A DNA stretch of 64,000 nucleotides, taken from the NCBI RefSeq assembly GCF_000379725.1, contig NZ_KB903626.1:106-64105 (forward strand). The letters are read 5' to 3'. Below are positions 27,555 through 37,057 of the stretch, one piece after another. The DNA comes from Cytophaga aurantiaca DSM 3654. GTDB taxonomy: Bacteria; Bacteroidota; Bacteroidia; Cytophagales; Cytophagaceae. Made by a program: the position numbers and the translations under genes. How positions within the stretch are numbered: position 1 is the stretch's first letter; each line of letters opens with the position of its first letter. The notes below the pieces were generated by a model that was not told the origin of the DNA, ran no database searches, and saw only the letters and a list, made by a program, of their open reading frames with translations.

Positions 27555-29300
27555 ATGGCATTAGTTCAGTTTACAGGTATTCTTGAACGTAAGCGTGCGG
27601 CACATCTACTGCGCCGCATAACGTATGGACCTAACAAAGGAGACATTGATAGCTATGCTTTACTTACACCTGCTGCAGCTCTAAGTCAGCTGTTTACGGA
27701 TACTCCAGAGCCTCAGCCTCCAATTGATCTTAAATCAGGTACTACCTGGGTTAATGCTCCTTCCACCGCTGCAAATAGCTCCGATTCTGTTTTACAGGAA
27801 TATTTTAAAGGCTGGTGGTTGAAACAGATGCTTGCACAGGATGCTGCTACTACAAATAAGCTTCCGGCAATGGTACGGGAGAAAATCATTTTCTTCCTGC
27901 ATACACATATAACAACCATACAGGAAGTTGTCGGCAATAGCAGAGCACTCTATTTTCAAAATGTATTATTCAGAAAATATGCCTTAGATGGTAGTAAAGC
28001 TGCCGACATTAATTTAAAAGAACTAACGAAGAAAGTAAGTATTGATAATGCCATGCTGATCTTATTAGATGGCAAGCTGAATGTAAAGGGAGATCCGAAT
28101 GAAAACTTCGGAAGAGAATTAATTGAATTATTTAGTCTGGGAAAAGGTCTGCAAGGGAGCATTCCCCCAGCAACTTCGCAGGGAGATTATATTTATTATA
28201 CGGAAGAGGATGTTCGCGCTGCAGCTCTGGTGATGTCTGGCTGGGATACAGATACAACCTTCTCAACACTTGATCCGGATACAGGACTTCCAAGAGGAAA
28301 GGCAAAAGTTAATGCAACAAACATTGCCTCACAACACGATAATACAACCAAACAATTCAGCGCACGATTTAATAACGCAACCATTACACCCAACGCTGCT
28401 TTATTAAGCGGCGGACAAGCAACCGAAGCAAGCATGATCGATGAGATCAGCCAGCTTATTGATCTTATTTACTCGCAACCGGAATGTCCGAAAAATATCT
28501 GCAGAAAAATTTACCGCTACTTTGTATACCACGACATTGATGCAAGCCTCGATGCCACTGTCATTACGGATCTCGCTACTACATTTGCTGCAAGTGGATA
28601 TAAAATTGAACCGGTAATAAGAGAACTGCTGGGCAGTCAGCATTTTTATGATCTCATGGATGCGGATGTAAGCAACGATAAATTCGGAGCAATTATTAAA
28701 TCACCGCTTGAACTTATTACAGAGACCCTGCAGTTCTTCGAATATACATTGCCGGATTATACATCGCAATTATCGTCTTATTACAAAACAACAGATAATT
28801 TATTCAGTCAGCTCCGCATCATGGGTATGAATTTCATGAACCCAACAGATGTTTCAGGGTTTGATGCTTATCACCAATATCCCATGTTTAACCGGGCGTG
28901 GATCTCGACCAACGCATTGAACAGAAGATACAATTTTATCTTTTTAAGCATGACCACGGACAACATGATGATGGATGGTGCAATAAACATTGATCTGTAT
29001 GCATATATGAAACTGCGGTTTGCATCTACAGCAGCAGATCCGGATGCACTGATACGGGAATTGATTTCGTATTTATTTCCGCTTGCTGCAGAAACAACCG
29101 AGATAACTACCGAGCGACTAAATTATTTTAAAGTCCAGTTCTTCAAATTAGGAGAAGCATTGCCACAAGGGCCATTAGTATTCTGGCAGTTCAGCTGGAC
29201 CAACGGAGATACGATTCCTGCAAGTAAAACAGATGCCCGCGGCATGTTACAGGATTTGGTAAATGCACTTTTACAATCACCGGAATTTCAACTTCATTAA
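27555..29300 (+). CDS. DUF1800 family protein, 581 aa
   Basis: The N-terminus ERKRAAHLLRRITYGPNKGDID is the typical opening of DUF1800 proteins, and the internal NENFGRELIELFSLG and DVRAAALVMSGW blocks match the family. The biochemical role is unknown. There is no cleavable signal peptide. The gene is almost always followed by a DUF1501 gene, as here (11 bases later), and the two are thought to work together. It leads a tight four-gene operon with spacings of 11, 3 and 1 bases. Confidence 0.88.
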   Translation: MALVQFTGILERKRAAHLLRRITYGPNKGDIDSYALLTPAAALSQLFTDTPEPQPPIDLKSGTTWVNAPSTAANSSDSVLQEYFKGWWLKQMLAQDAATTNKLPAMVREKIIFFLHTHITTIQEVVGNSRALYFQNVLFRKYALDGSKAADINLKELTKKVSIDNAMLILLDGKLNVKGDPNENFGRELIELFSLGKGLQGSIPPATSQGDYIYYTEEDVRAAALVMSGWDTDTTFSTLDPDTGLPRGKAKVNATNIASQHDNTTKQFSARFNNATITPNAALLSGGQATEASMIDEISQLIDLIYSQPECPKNICRKIYRYFVYHDIDASLDATVITDLATTFAASGYKIEPVIRELLGSQHFYDLMDADVSNDKFGAIIKSPLELITETLQFFEYTLPDYTSQLSSYYKTTDNLFSQLRIMGMNFMNPTDVSGFDAYHQYPMFNRAWISTNALNRRYNFIFLSMTTDNMMMDGAINIDLYAYMKLRFASTAADPDALIRELISYLFPLAAETTEITTERLNYFKVQFFKLGEALPQGPLVFWQFSWTNGDTIPASKTDARGMLQDLVNALLQSPEFQLH

Positions 29301-29311
29301 TTCAGCGTGTC

Positions 29312-31012
29312 ATGGATAGAAGAGATTTTTTAACAAAACTACCTGCACTATCGGCATTGCCGTTTGCAATCAATGGTATTTACTTTAACGTACTTGCAGA
29401 TACCTTATCACCGCTGCAACGTCTGGCGGCCAACTGTCCGAATGACCGTGTACTGATCATTTTACAATTGCACGGCGGCAATGACGGAATCAATATGCTG
29501 CTGCCCGTTTCAGACTACGACCGCTACTATAATGTGCGGGCAAACATTGCAATACCCGATAAAGGTTCAAGAGCATTTATCCGTTTGGACAATACACTTG
29601 CAAACGCAGACCAGATTGGTTTACATCCGGATATGGTGGGTGTAAAAAGTATGTACGATGAAGGTATGGTACGTATGATACAAGGTGTATCGTATGAAAA
29701 TCACAATCAATCTCATTTCAGAGGGAGAGATATTTTATTTATGGGCGGCGGTGCATCCGACTATCTGACATCGGGATGGGCTGGCCGTTATTTAAAAAAC
29801 AATTACGCACCTAAGATATATCCAACCGATTTTCCAAATGCAAACATGCCGGATCCATTGGCATTGGAATTCAATGATGATCTGTCTCTTGTCTTCCATC
29901 AGGATGACAACATACCAACGTCAATAGCCATAGATGATCCGGAATCCTTCTTTGATCTGGTTGATACATTACCCGGATATAACGATAAACCCGGAATAGA
30001 TGCACGCGGCATACCACCTGCTGCCTTGGCGAATTCTCCTTATGGAAAAGAAATGGACTGGATCCTTAATCTGGAAGAAAAATCCGATGAATATCACAGC
30101 CGGATTCTTCAAGTCTACAACCAGGGTAAATCAACGGATCCAAATATTTCATATCCTGTTTCGTATCCATTAAATGCGCCAACACAACGTGTTAAAAATC
30201 CGCTTTCTGCAAAATTGAAAATAATTGCAAACCTGATACAAGGTGGATCGAAAACAAAAATATATCTTATCCGCATGGGAGGATTTGATACACATGCGCA
30301 GCAAGTTGAAACAACAAGTGCTACCATGGGTAATCATGCTGCATTGATGTACCACATCTCTTCTGCAATGCGTGCATTCCAGGACGATCTGAAAGCACGC
30401 AGCATTGATGACCGTGTACTAACAATGACAACATCTGAATTCGGAAGAAGAATTTATTCAAACGGCAGTTACGGAACCGATCACGGCATTGGTGCACCAA
30501 TGATGCTGTTTGGTAAAGGCGTTGTACCTGGCTTGTCCGGCACAAATCCGGATCTGACGCAAGACAATGTTGCCATGCAGTTTGATTACAGACAAGTGTA
30601 TGCAAGTATCCTGAAGGACTGGATGTGTGTGGACGCAAGTCTGGTTGATACGGAATTCGGAATTCTATGGGGCGACTACCCTGGAAGAGGAACAACGTTA
30701 CCTATTATAAATAATAATTTAATTACAAGTGTGAATGGTTTTGTAAAAGATCGTTTTTACATGAATAACTGTTACCCGAATCCAGCATCCAATTATACAG
30801 AGATCACATTCCATATCAATACAAGCTGCGTTGTTACAATCACGCTGCACGACAGTACAGGCAAGCTGGTTAAAAATATTGTTTCTGAAACATTTCCTAT
30901 TGGCGAAAGCAGAATATCTGTAGATGTTCGTGAAATAAAACCAGGCACCTATTTCTACCAAATTGAAACATCCTATTTCAAAGACGCTAAAAAAATTATT
31001 ATCCAACGATAA
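29312..31012 (+). CDS. DUF1501 family protein with twin-arginine signal and T9SS tail, 566 aa
   Basis: The N-terminus MDRRDFLTKLPALSALPF is a twin-arginine (Tat) type signal. The body has the DUF1501 hallmarks LQLHGGNDGINMLLP (about 51-65), GVSYENHNQSHFRGRDI, MGGFDTHAQQ and TTSEFGRR, related to the sulfatase/alkaline-phosphatase fold. The last 80 residues (CYPNPASNYTEITFH, PGTYFYQIE, AKKIIIQR) form a T9SS type A sorting domain. It is therefore probably exported folded across the inner membrane and then secreted or surface-attached by T9SS. Its partner DUF1800 is directly upstream. Confidence 0.88.
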   Translation: MDRRDFLTKLPALSALPFAINGIYFNVLADTLSPLQRLAANCPNDRVLIILQLHGGNDGINMLLPVSDYDRYYNVRANIAIPDKGSRAFIRLDNTLANADQIGLHPDMVGVKSMYDEGMVRMIQGVSYENHNQSHFRGRDILFMGGGASDYLTSGWAGRYLKNNYAPKIYPTDFPNANMPDPLALEFNDDLSLVFHQDDNIPTSIAIDDPESFFDLVDTLPGYNDKPGIDARGIPPAALANSPYGKEMDWILNLEEKSDEYHSRILQVYNQGKSTDPNISYPVSYPLNAPTQRVKNPLSAKLKIIANLIQGGSKTKIYLIRMGGFDTHAQQVETTSATMGNHAALMYHISSAMRAFQDDLKARSIDDRVLTMTTSEFGRRIYSNGSYGTDHGIGAPMMLFGKGVVPGLSGTNPDLTQDNVAMQFDYRQVYASILKDWMCVDASLVDTEFGILWGDYPGRGTTLPIINNNLITSVNGFVKDRFYMNNCYPNPASNYTEITFHINTSCVVTITLHDSTGKLVKNIVSETFPIGESRISVDVREIKPGTYFYQIETSYFKDAKKIIIQR

Positions 31013-31015
31013 TGT

Positions 31016-31909
31016 ATGTTAAGTTGTTTACGTAATTCATTTATTTTTATACTATGTTTCTTTTTGCTGATATGTTCCTATCAGGGACAGGCACAGGTAC
31101 ATAAAAAAAAGCAACAGCACACGAGCGGTTCTCCATCAAAATCGTTTGAAAAAACACAGTTTTACATTGGTATACGCGGAGGATTAAATTTCACAAAAGC
31201 CAATGTTCTAAACAGCTACTCTTCATTTGTATCTCCATCCAATCCGGATGAGCATTACACAAAAACATACAAAGACTATGCAACACCCGGAGGTACATTT
31301 GGTTTAGAATTTTCATTCTCTTATGAAAATTTTACAGCAAGTTTTCAGCCAAATTATAGAAGACAGATCTACAGCTATTCCAATACATATGAATGGCAAG
31401 ATGCGAACAGCGCACAAAATTATCTGCAGCTAACGTATACACAGAAAACACATTTAAACTACATTGAACTGCCCTTGTTCATTCGGTACAACATTGTTGC
31501 CGGAGGATTCAAACCTTTTGTTCAGGCGGGTTTTTATTATGCAATTCTCAACGGAGCAACAAAGCAATTGGATATTGAAGGAGTAGATCATTCAGGCGGC
31601 ACGAGTCGCAATTTTTCTCAACCAAGCTCCATCATCGGAGCAGATAATTTATTTATTAAATCATCTATTGGAGCAGCCCTGGGCTTAGGCACAACGTATA
31701 AGGTCGGTAACATACGTCTGATACTGGATGCAACCTACCGCTTAGGCTTAAACAATATTTCCAATGTTCAAAACAGATATTCTGCAAATCCGCTTTCGGG
31801 AGCAGGAGATGTATCTGATGATATAAAATTAAATAACATTACAATTTCATTCGGCTGTTTGTTCCCAATGAAATTCGTAACATCATCGGCACATAAAGCG
31901 GTAGACTAA
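31016..31909 (+). CDS. Outer-membrane beta-barrel protein (PorT-like), 297 aa
   Basis: Signal peptide (FIFILCFFLLICSYQGQAQ), a short basic spacer, then alternating beta strands: FYIGIRGGLNFTKANV at about 51-66, FGLEFSFSYENFTASFQPNYRR, YIELPLFIRYNI, FKPFVQAGFYYAIL, and a C-terminal NITISFGCLFP strand. This is the small porin-like/PorT-type barrel common in Bacteroidetes. Third gene of the DUF1800 operon, 3 bases after DUF1501 and 1 base before the lipoprotein gene, so it may form an outer-membrane site for the complex; this is inference. Confidence 0.8.
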   Translation: MLSCLRNSFIFILCFFLLICSYQGQAQVHKKKQQHTSGSPSKSFEKTQFYIGIRGGLNFTKANVLNSYSSFVSPSNPDEHYTKTYKDYATPGGTFGLEFSFSYENFTASFQPNYRRQIYSYSNTYEWQDANSAQNYLQLTYTQKTHLNYIELPLFIRYNIVAGGFKPFVQAGFYYAILNGATKQLDIEGVDHSGGTSRNFSQPSSIIGADNLFIKSSIGAALGLGTTYKVGNIRLILDATYRLGLNNISNVQNRYSANPLSGAGDVSDDIKLNNITISFGCLFPMKFVTSSAHKAVD

Positions 31910-31910
31910 A

Positions 31911-33113
31911 ATGAAACAAGCAATTATATATCTATTACTTGCTGCAATCGCATTTAGTTGTGATATGAAAAAAAATAAGGAGGCGAAACCATCCGGCTTC
32001 TTAAAAATATATAATGAAAATACCTACTCCAATCAATACACGCCTTTAGACATCGAACAAACATCGGATGGAGGTTTCCTGATTTTAAGTGCTGCTAAAA
32101 TAGAGATTAGCGCGTTCCCGGGTGTATACATCATGAAGATTGATAAAGACGGAGCGGTACAAGCTACAGAACTACTCTCCGATATCTATGTAAGCGCTGC
32201 TCCAAATTTAGTACGCAATGGAAATCAATATTATCTGGTATGTATGGACAGACAAAATCTTGGGACCTATATCCTTGAAGTATCCGAATCGGGAGAATCA
32301 GATCAACACGCATTCATTGATGTGATTCAATATCCATTATCTGTAGAATTAGACGAAGCAAGCGGACAACTCCTTATTCAACATTACAATAAAGACGACT
32401 TGCAAACACTAGTAACACGCGTTTCTACAACTGGATCCGTTAGTGCAAGCCGCGCCTTTGGTATTGGCTCCGGTGGCTTCGATGTGGAGCAACCCATCAT
32501 TGATCACCTTACAGGAAATGGTAAAAAATATCCGTTTTTAAATGGGAAGCTTTCAGGCAATACATATTACTTTAACGGCTTCTACAACTACACACTTTCC
32601 TTATGCATGTTTGATTTCAACTGGGATGCCGAAGATGATCCTGCCGCTGCACAAGGATACAGAGATGAACGTTGCATCAGCAGTGTTGTTTCTATGGGCG
32701 GCAATACCATAGCCACATCACGTTATGCCTATGGTGATAATTTTATTATTCCTTCTGCTACAGTGCCTGTTACTTCCGGTTCTTTTTCTACCAGCAGCGA
32801 CATGCAGGGATTTCTTATTCCTGAATTAATTCGCGATGCACCGATCACGTTAAAATTAATGACATTAAACGGACGTAGTATTCTTGTGTATGCAAGCACA
32901 ACAAAAAGTTCTCAGGTTGTCTTATTTGCATACGACGCTGTTACGAATCAATTAATCGGAACAAAATATCTCGGAGCAACAAATCCGTATGCGATGGCAA
33001 ATATTGTTCAAACTACGGATGACGGTATTGCCGTGCTTGCGACAACACAGGTAGCCGGAAGATTTTCACGAATCGCTGTTTTTAAATTAGGGAAAGATGA
33101 ATTAGGCTGGTAA
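31911..33113 (+). CDS. Lipoprotein with propeller-like repeats, 400 aa
   Basis: Lipoprotein signal (MKQAIIYLLLAAIAFSC, cysteine at 17). The following sequence has the pattern DIEQTSDGGFLILSAAK..GVYIMKIDKDG and, near the end, IVQTTDDGIAVLATTQ. This is the repeat type of Bacteroidetes lipoproteins predicted to form a beta-propeller. No enzyme motif is seen. Last gene of the four-gene operon; it converges on the dehydrogenase-like gene with only 2 bases between stop codons and no terminator. Confidence 0.7.
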   Translation: MKQAIIYLLLAAIAFSCDMKKNKEAKPSGFLKIYNENTYSNQYTPLDIEQTSDGGFLILSAAKIEISAFPGVYIMKIDKDGAVQATELLSDIYVSAAPNLVRNGNQYYLVCMDRQNLGTYILEVSESGESDQHAFIDVIQYPLSVELDEASGQLLIQHYNKDDLQTLVTRVSTTGSVSASRAFGIGSGGFDVEQPIIDHLTGNGKKYPFLNGKLSGNTYYFNGFYNYTLSLCMFDFNWDAEDDPAAAQGYRDERCISSVVSMGGNTIATSRYAYGDNFIIPSATVPVTSGSFSTSSDMQGFLIPELIRDAPITLKLMTLNGRSILVYASTTKSSQVVLFAYDAVTNQLIGTKYLGATNPYAMANIVQTTDDGIAVLATTQVAGRFSRIAVFKLGKDELGW

Positions 33114-33115
33114 AA

Positions 33116-34336
33116 TTACTTGCCCTCTGAATATGCTTTCAGATAATCAAAGCCCGGCCCCAGCTTACCATTTACTGTAAGTGCACAACGCTGTATCAAT
33201 GCACCATACGGCTGTTGCAGCAGATCAGGCAGCACATTTTTGATCAATTGATTTCCAAAATCTTCTGAAGCACTTCTCGGTACTTCACAGGGTAAGTTAT
33301 CAATTGCCATTACCGTAATATTTCCCGGATCTGAAAAGGGTGCTTCAATGTCCTGCGTATGCGGATTGAAGTCGTACGCCGGATCGTAAATGTTTGTTGA
33401 CTTCACCGTTGAAGGAATAGAGCCGTTGATGTCACAAGTGATGTCAGAGATCAACCGAATAGAAAAATCTGTTCGCTTGCTGTCTTCATTCGTAAATAAC
33501 TTAGGTGCACGCTGATCCCAATATGCACCGGCAATTAGAATGTCAGCCACTTTTGCATACCGCATAAATGTTGAATGATAATTTTCAGGATGCTCATGAA
33601 AATCATCTGTATCCCATGCTGCATCTTTGTTATTGGATTGATTGTAATCCGAAGAAACAATCTGCGTATAAACAGAATTGCTGTACGTATTTGTAAGAAA
33701 ATCCTGCGGAGAAACTTTTTCGATCTGCATTTCTTTCAGGATCAATTCGGCTCCGTGCCCTACTCTACCTGCACCCGTCAATACGATCTTGCATGGAGGC
33801 AACGTAACTTTTTTCAGTTCCTCTTTTAATTCATCAATATCAAAACATTTATAAGCAGGTTTCAATCTGAATAGATCGTATTTTTTGCCAAGCAATAAAA
33901 ATGTATTGTACGCACCAACAATCCCTGCGAAGTAACCAAATGCAATCACACGTTTCTCTGACGCATCGCGCAAGGCTTCGTAATCAATCATGGTAATACG
34001 TTTCTCCAAAATACTCTGAAGCAACTTCTGATTGTGCGGCTGCATCTTAATGGTATGTGAAAAGAATAAATATGTTTTACCCGAAATCAATTCATGGATC
34101 GGAACTTCTTTTATACCTAATAAAATATCGCAATGACTTAAATTCTCTCGTAATGGAATGCCAGCAGCAAGATATTCTTTATTCGCAATGCAGCGCACAT
34201 CGCTGGGCTGTACAAAAAATTCAACATGAGGATATTGCTGCATGATCTGGACACATTGCTGAGGCAGCAAGGGAACCCTTCTGTCAGAGGGAACTTTACC
34301 TTCACGAATAATGCCGATCTTTAATTTAGTCATCAT
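33116..34336 (-). CDS. Saccharopine dehydrogenase-like / AlaDH-PNT family oxidoreductase, 406 aa
   Basis: The N-terminal half matches the alanine dehydrogenase/transhydrogenase N-terminal fold (KIGIIREGKVPSDRRVPLLPQQC, then LLGIKEVP, TYLFFSHTIKMQPHN, TMIDYEAL). A nucleotide-binding glycine motif GAGRVGHGAE follows at about 188-197, and the C-terminal part has YDPAYDFN and AIDNLPCEVPRSAS, typical of lysine-forming saccharopine dehydrogenases (EC 1.5.1.7 type). Likely an NAD(P)-dependent amino acid oxidoreductase. No other lysine genes are nearby. A CTAG heptad element separates it from the gene upstream. Confidence 0.78.
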   Translation of the reverse strand: MMTKLKIGIIREGKVPSDRRVPLLPQQCVQIMQQYPHVEFFVQPSDVRCIANKEYLAAGIPLRENLSHCDILLGIKEVPIHELISGKTYLFFSHTIKMQPHNQKLLQSILEKRITMIDYEALRDASEKRVIAFGYFAGIVGAYNTFLLLGKKYDLFRLKPAYKCFDIDELKEELKKVTLPPCKIVLTGAGRVGHGAELILKEMQIEKVSPQDFLTNTYSNSVYTQIVSSDYNQSNNKDAAWDTDDFHEHPENYHSTFMRYAKVADILIAGAYWDQRAPKLFTNEDSKRTDFSIRLISDITCDINGSIPSTVKSTNIYDPAYDFNPHTQDIEAPFSDPGNITVMAIDNLPCEVPRSASEDFGNQLIKNVLPDLLQQPYGALIQRCALTVNGKLGPGFDYLKAYSEGK

Positions 34337-34337
34337 T

Positions 34338-34420
34338 TAGGTACTAGTTGCTGGTTGCTAGCTTCTAGATAAAAGTTCTTTATACATCTGTCTCGTAACT
34401 GGAACCTAGTAACTGGAAGC
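34338..34420. repeat. Intercistronic heptad-repeat hairpin element, copy 2 (CTAG type)
   Basis: The left arm 34338-34368 reads TAGGTAC, TAGTTGC, TGGTTGC, TAGCTTC, TAG. The right arm 34395-34420 reads GTAA, CTGGAAC, CTAGTAA, CTGGAAG, C. Both keep an exact 7-base period, but the arms match each other less well than in the other two copies (about 13 of 19 in the best alignment). It sits between the start of the dehydrogenase-like gene and the stop of the transferase gene. Confidence 0.75.
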
Positions 34421-34427
34421 TTTTTAC

Positions 34428-36158
34428 TTAATACGTACTTGCCTGCAAAGAGTCTGAAGTTGGCAGCTGCTTTTTCTTTTTTCCGAAATTGTCGATCTTT
34501 TTATAAAACAAATAGCCATACTGACCTCCAACTTTTTTAAAGTTCGGATGCACTTCTAAAGTTTCTTCTCTACCAACCTTGGTAACTAAATACACATCCC
34601 GATCGGTATTGCCTTCCATCAGCCAATGTAGTTTTTTCGCTTTCGGATTTGTAATAGGGGCCTTATTTGTATAATACAAATGCGCATAGCTTTTGAAATT
34701 ATACACTTCAACATAAGCTGGCTTTGCATCGCGGTCTGTAAAACTTTCGTAAAAGTTAATTACTTCTCCCTGAATATAGGTTTCAATTTTAGGTAAGAAC
34801 AATGGCAACACGGTTTCATGAAAAAGAATCGTTGAAAAGAAAATCAATACAACACCTTTTACAATTTCTTTTTTCAAATAGTAAATAGCCGTAAGGAATA
34901 CGATCAAGTAAGCCAGTCCTGCCAGGCTTTCCCATCCGCTCCAGATAACCGGTGCAAGGAAATTTTTTGCTGCAAACGGATCTTTGATCAACGGTGTGAT
35001 CTCAAACATTCTTCCTTCAAAATGTTTCACCAATAAGGGAAAGCCTGTTAATGCAAGTCCAATGATAATACCCGTTAAAAGCAATGCAATAAATAAAAAC
35101 CGATTAATCGATTTGCTGCCGTTCAATACACGTTCAACACCTGTTGCCGCTAAATACGATAAGGGGAAATAACAAAAAGAAGAGTAATGAACAATTTTCG
35201 TTTTAACAATGCTGAACAAAACCAATACAACAGCAAATGCGATGATAGACCACAGACGCATCTGCTTTCGTGCTTCAGCATCGTCTGCATTATTTTTAAT
35301 ACCCAAGAATGCAAAATACGACATCGGGAAACAACCGAACAAAATTACCAGTGCATGATAATAAAACGGACCGCCGTGGCCTGCATCCTGTGTCTTAAAC
35401 AAACGAATCTGATAGATGATAAATTCCTGTAAGAAGAACGGACCATTCGTTACAAGCTCGTATCCGAACCAGGCAACAGAGACAGTTCCTACCAATAGAA
35501 AGAAGAAGAACCATTCTTTAATGGTAAGCGCCCAGAATTTACGGGCAACGATCATATACACACCAACCGTAAGCAATACAACCAGCAAACCCACAGGACC
35601 TTTTGTAAGCACCGCCATACCAGCGAAGAAGCCAGCAAGTGCTGCAAATTTTAAACGCCCTTTTGACTGATCCGGACCAAGCTGTGCAAGTCGATATACA
35701 AACCACACAGAAACAAAAATGAATAAATTAAATACCGGATCAATGATGCCTGTTCTGAAATAGAAATGTGGAAGTACAGAACCTGCGTACGTCAACATCC
35801 AGATCCACGCAAATTTTCTGTTCTCTAACTTTCTGCCCATTGCATACAAGGCAAGCATGGTTGCAATACCTGTCAGTGCATTTGGAAGACGTGCAGCAAA
35901 TTCATTTACACCGAATAGTTTCATGCAGATCACCTGCAACCAGAAAAAAAACGGCGGCTTCTCCCAGAAGGTTTCGTAATTGATCTGTACGTGTGTGTAA
36001 TCGCCCGACATAATCATTTCACGGGAAGCTTCTGCAAAATTAATTTCATCCCAGTCAAATAAATGCACAGATCCAATAAAGGGAATAAAGAGCAGAGCCG
36101 ATACGAGTATGATTATAATTCTATCGGTGCGAAAAGATGTATCGGTTAATACATTCAT
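34428..36158 (-). CDS. ArnT-like GT-C membrane glycosyltransferase, 576 aa
   Basis: About twelve membrane spans. The catalytic D37-E38 pair lies in LFDWDEINFAEASREM, followed by a YETFWEKPPFFFWLQ block characteristic of ArnT/GT39-GT83 enzymes that use polyprenyl-phosphate sugars to modify lipid A or glycans on the periplasmic side. Its start codon overlaps the stop of the PAP2 phosphatase gene by one base (TAATG), which suggests coupled translation. A job in lipid A or undecaprenyl-lipid remodelling follows from that pairing (inference). Confidence 0.87.
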   Translation of the reverse strand: MNVLTDTSFRTDRIIIILVSALLFIPFIGSVHLFDWDEINFAEASREMIMSGDYTHVQINYETFWEKPPFFFWLQVICMKLFGVNEFAARLPNALTGIATMLALYAMGRKLENRKFAWIWMLTYAGSVLPHFYFRTGIIDPVFNLFIFVSVWFVYRLAQLGPDQSKGRLKFAALAGFFAGMAVLTKGPVGLLVVLLTVGVYMIVARKFWALTIKEWFFFFLLVGTVSVAWFGYELVTNGPFFLQEFIIYQIRLFKTQDAGHGGPFYYHALVILFGCFPMSYFAFLGIKNNADDAEARKQMRLWSIIAFAVVLVLFSIVKTKIVHYSSFCYFPLSYLAATGVERVLNGSKSINRFLFIALLLTGIIIGLALTGFPLLVKHFEGRMFEITPLIKDPFAAKNFLAPVIWSGWESLAGLAYLIVFLTAIYYLKKEIVKGVVLIFFSTILFHETVLPLFLPKIETYIQGEVINFYESFTDRDAKPAYVEVYNFKSYAHLYYTNKAPITNPKAKKLHWLMEGNTDRDVYLVTKVGREETLEVHPNFKKVGGQYGYLFYKKIDNFGKKKKQLPTSDSLQASTY

Positions 36159-36811
36159 TATCGTATGTTGATTAATGGTTTATTTAAGGCCTGGTTAGAG
36201 AGCAGATTTTTTTGTTCAGCAATGTACAAACAGATGAACGATCCGATGGTGCCAATAATTGCGCCTACATAGATGTCCATTAGAAAATGTTGTAATAGGT
36301 ATGTGCGTGATACAGCAGCTAAACATGCTATAACAAAGAACAGATATTGGTACGATTTATTCTTTACAAAAAACGAAAACAGAAAGAACATACAGAATGC
36401 CTGGGTAGTATGGCCGGAAGGGAAACTGTTGGATGAATGAATTTCCAGATCGGGAACAAAATGCAGTTCGATGGTATCTTTAAAATATGCTAAAGGACGT
36501 TCCGAACGTTGGAAAACAAACAGTTTCAGTATTTGTGTTACTGTTGAAACAGTTAATAAAATAATTGTAATTAAGAGGCCCTGACGGATGTTCACAAACA
36601 GTACAATGCATACTAATACAAGTGCTGCAAAGATGCCGTCGCCAAAATAGGTAACCCAATAAAAAAAATTATCGAAAGAAGTTGTGTGAAAGGAATTCAA
36701 CCAGATTTCAAAATCACCTTTTGCAGTCAGTAATAAAGCAATGCCGGGAATAAGTAAATAAAATACAAACAGTATTAAGAAGATACGCGTTTGCTGAAGA
36801 ATTTCTTTCAC
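36158..36811 (-). CDS. PAP2-type membrane phosphatase, 217 aa
   Basis: Five to six membrane spans with all three motifs of the lipid phosphatase/phosphotransferase family: KLFVFQRSERPLAY (K-x6-RP type), SFPSGHTTQAF (PSGH), and SRTYLLQHFLMDIYVG (SR-x5-H-x3-D). Possible substrates are undecaprenyl diphosphate or lipid A phosphates in the periplasmic leaflet. The downstream ArnT-like transferase overlaps it by one base, so the two are made together; removing a phosphate and adding a sugar would fit lipid A modification. Confidence 0.87.
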   Translation of the reverse strand: MKEILQQTRIFLILFVFYLLIPGIALLLTAKGDFEIWLNSFHTTSFDNFFYWVTYFGDGIFAALVLVCIVLFVNIRQGLLITIILLTVSTVTQILKLFVFQRSERPLAYFKDTIELHFVPDLEIHSSNSFPSGHTTQAFCMFFLFSFFVKNKSYQYLFFVIACLAAVSRTYLLQHFLMDIYVGAIIGTIGSFICLYIAEQKNLLSNQALNKPLINIR

Positions 36812-36842
36812 ACGAACTAATTTAAATTAACGAAGTATCAAA

Positions 36843-37046
36843 TCAAGTATCGGAATTTTCAGATAGATCGTCTCTGTCCCGCAGCTTTTTATCGTCTACA
36901 GATTTATTCAGAAATTCATTTATCTTATCGATATCGTAATTTGTTTTAATTTCCCCGAAAGAATTTACCTTAATATTCAAACCCTCCAGTTCTTTAGATA
37001 CTTTCGGTTTAGCGGTTTCCGCATCAGTTTTTTTCTTTCTAGGCAT
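36843..37046 (-). CDS. Small charged hypothetical protein, 67 aa
   Basis: Lys/Asp/Glu-rich soluble protein starting MPRKKKTDAETAKPKV, with a conserved-looking core LNIKVNSFGEIKTNYDIDKINEFLNK. No signal peptide or membrane segment. It lies 11 bases after gltX on the same strand, so it is probably co-transcribed with it. I recall similar small proteins next to Bacteroidetes genes but have no function to offer. Confidence 0.65.
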   Translation of the reverse strand: MPRKKKTDAETAKPKVSKELEGLNIKVNSFGEIKTNYDIDKINEFLNKSVDDKKLRDRDDLSENSDT

Positions 37047-37057
37047 ATGAATATGTG

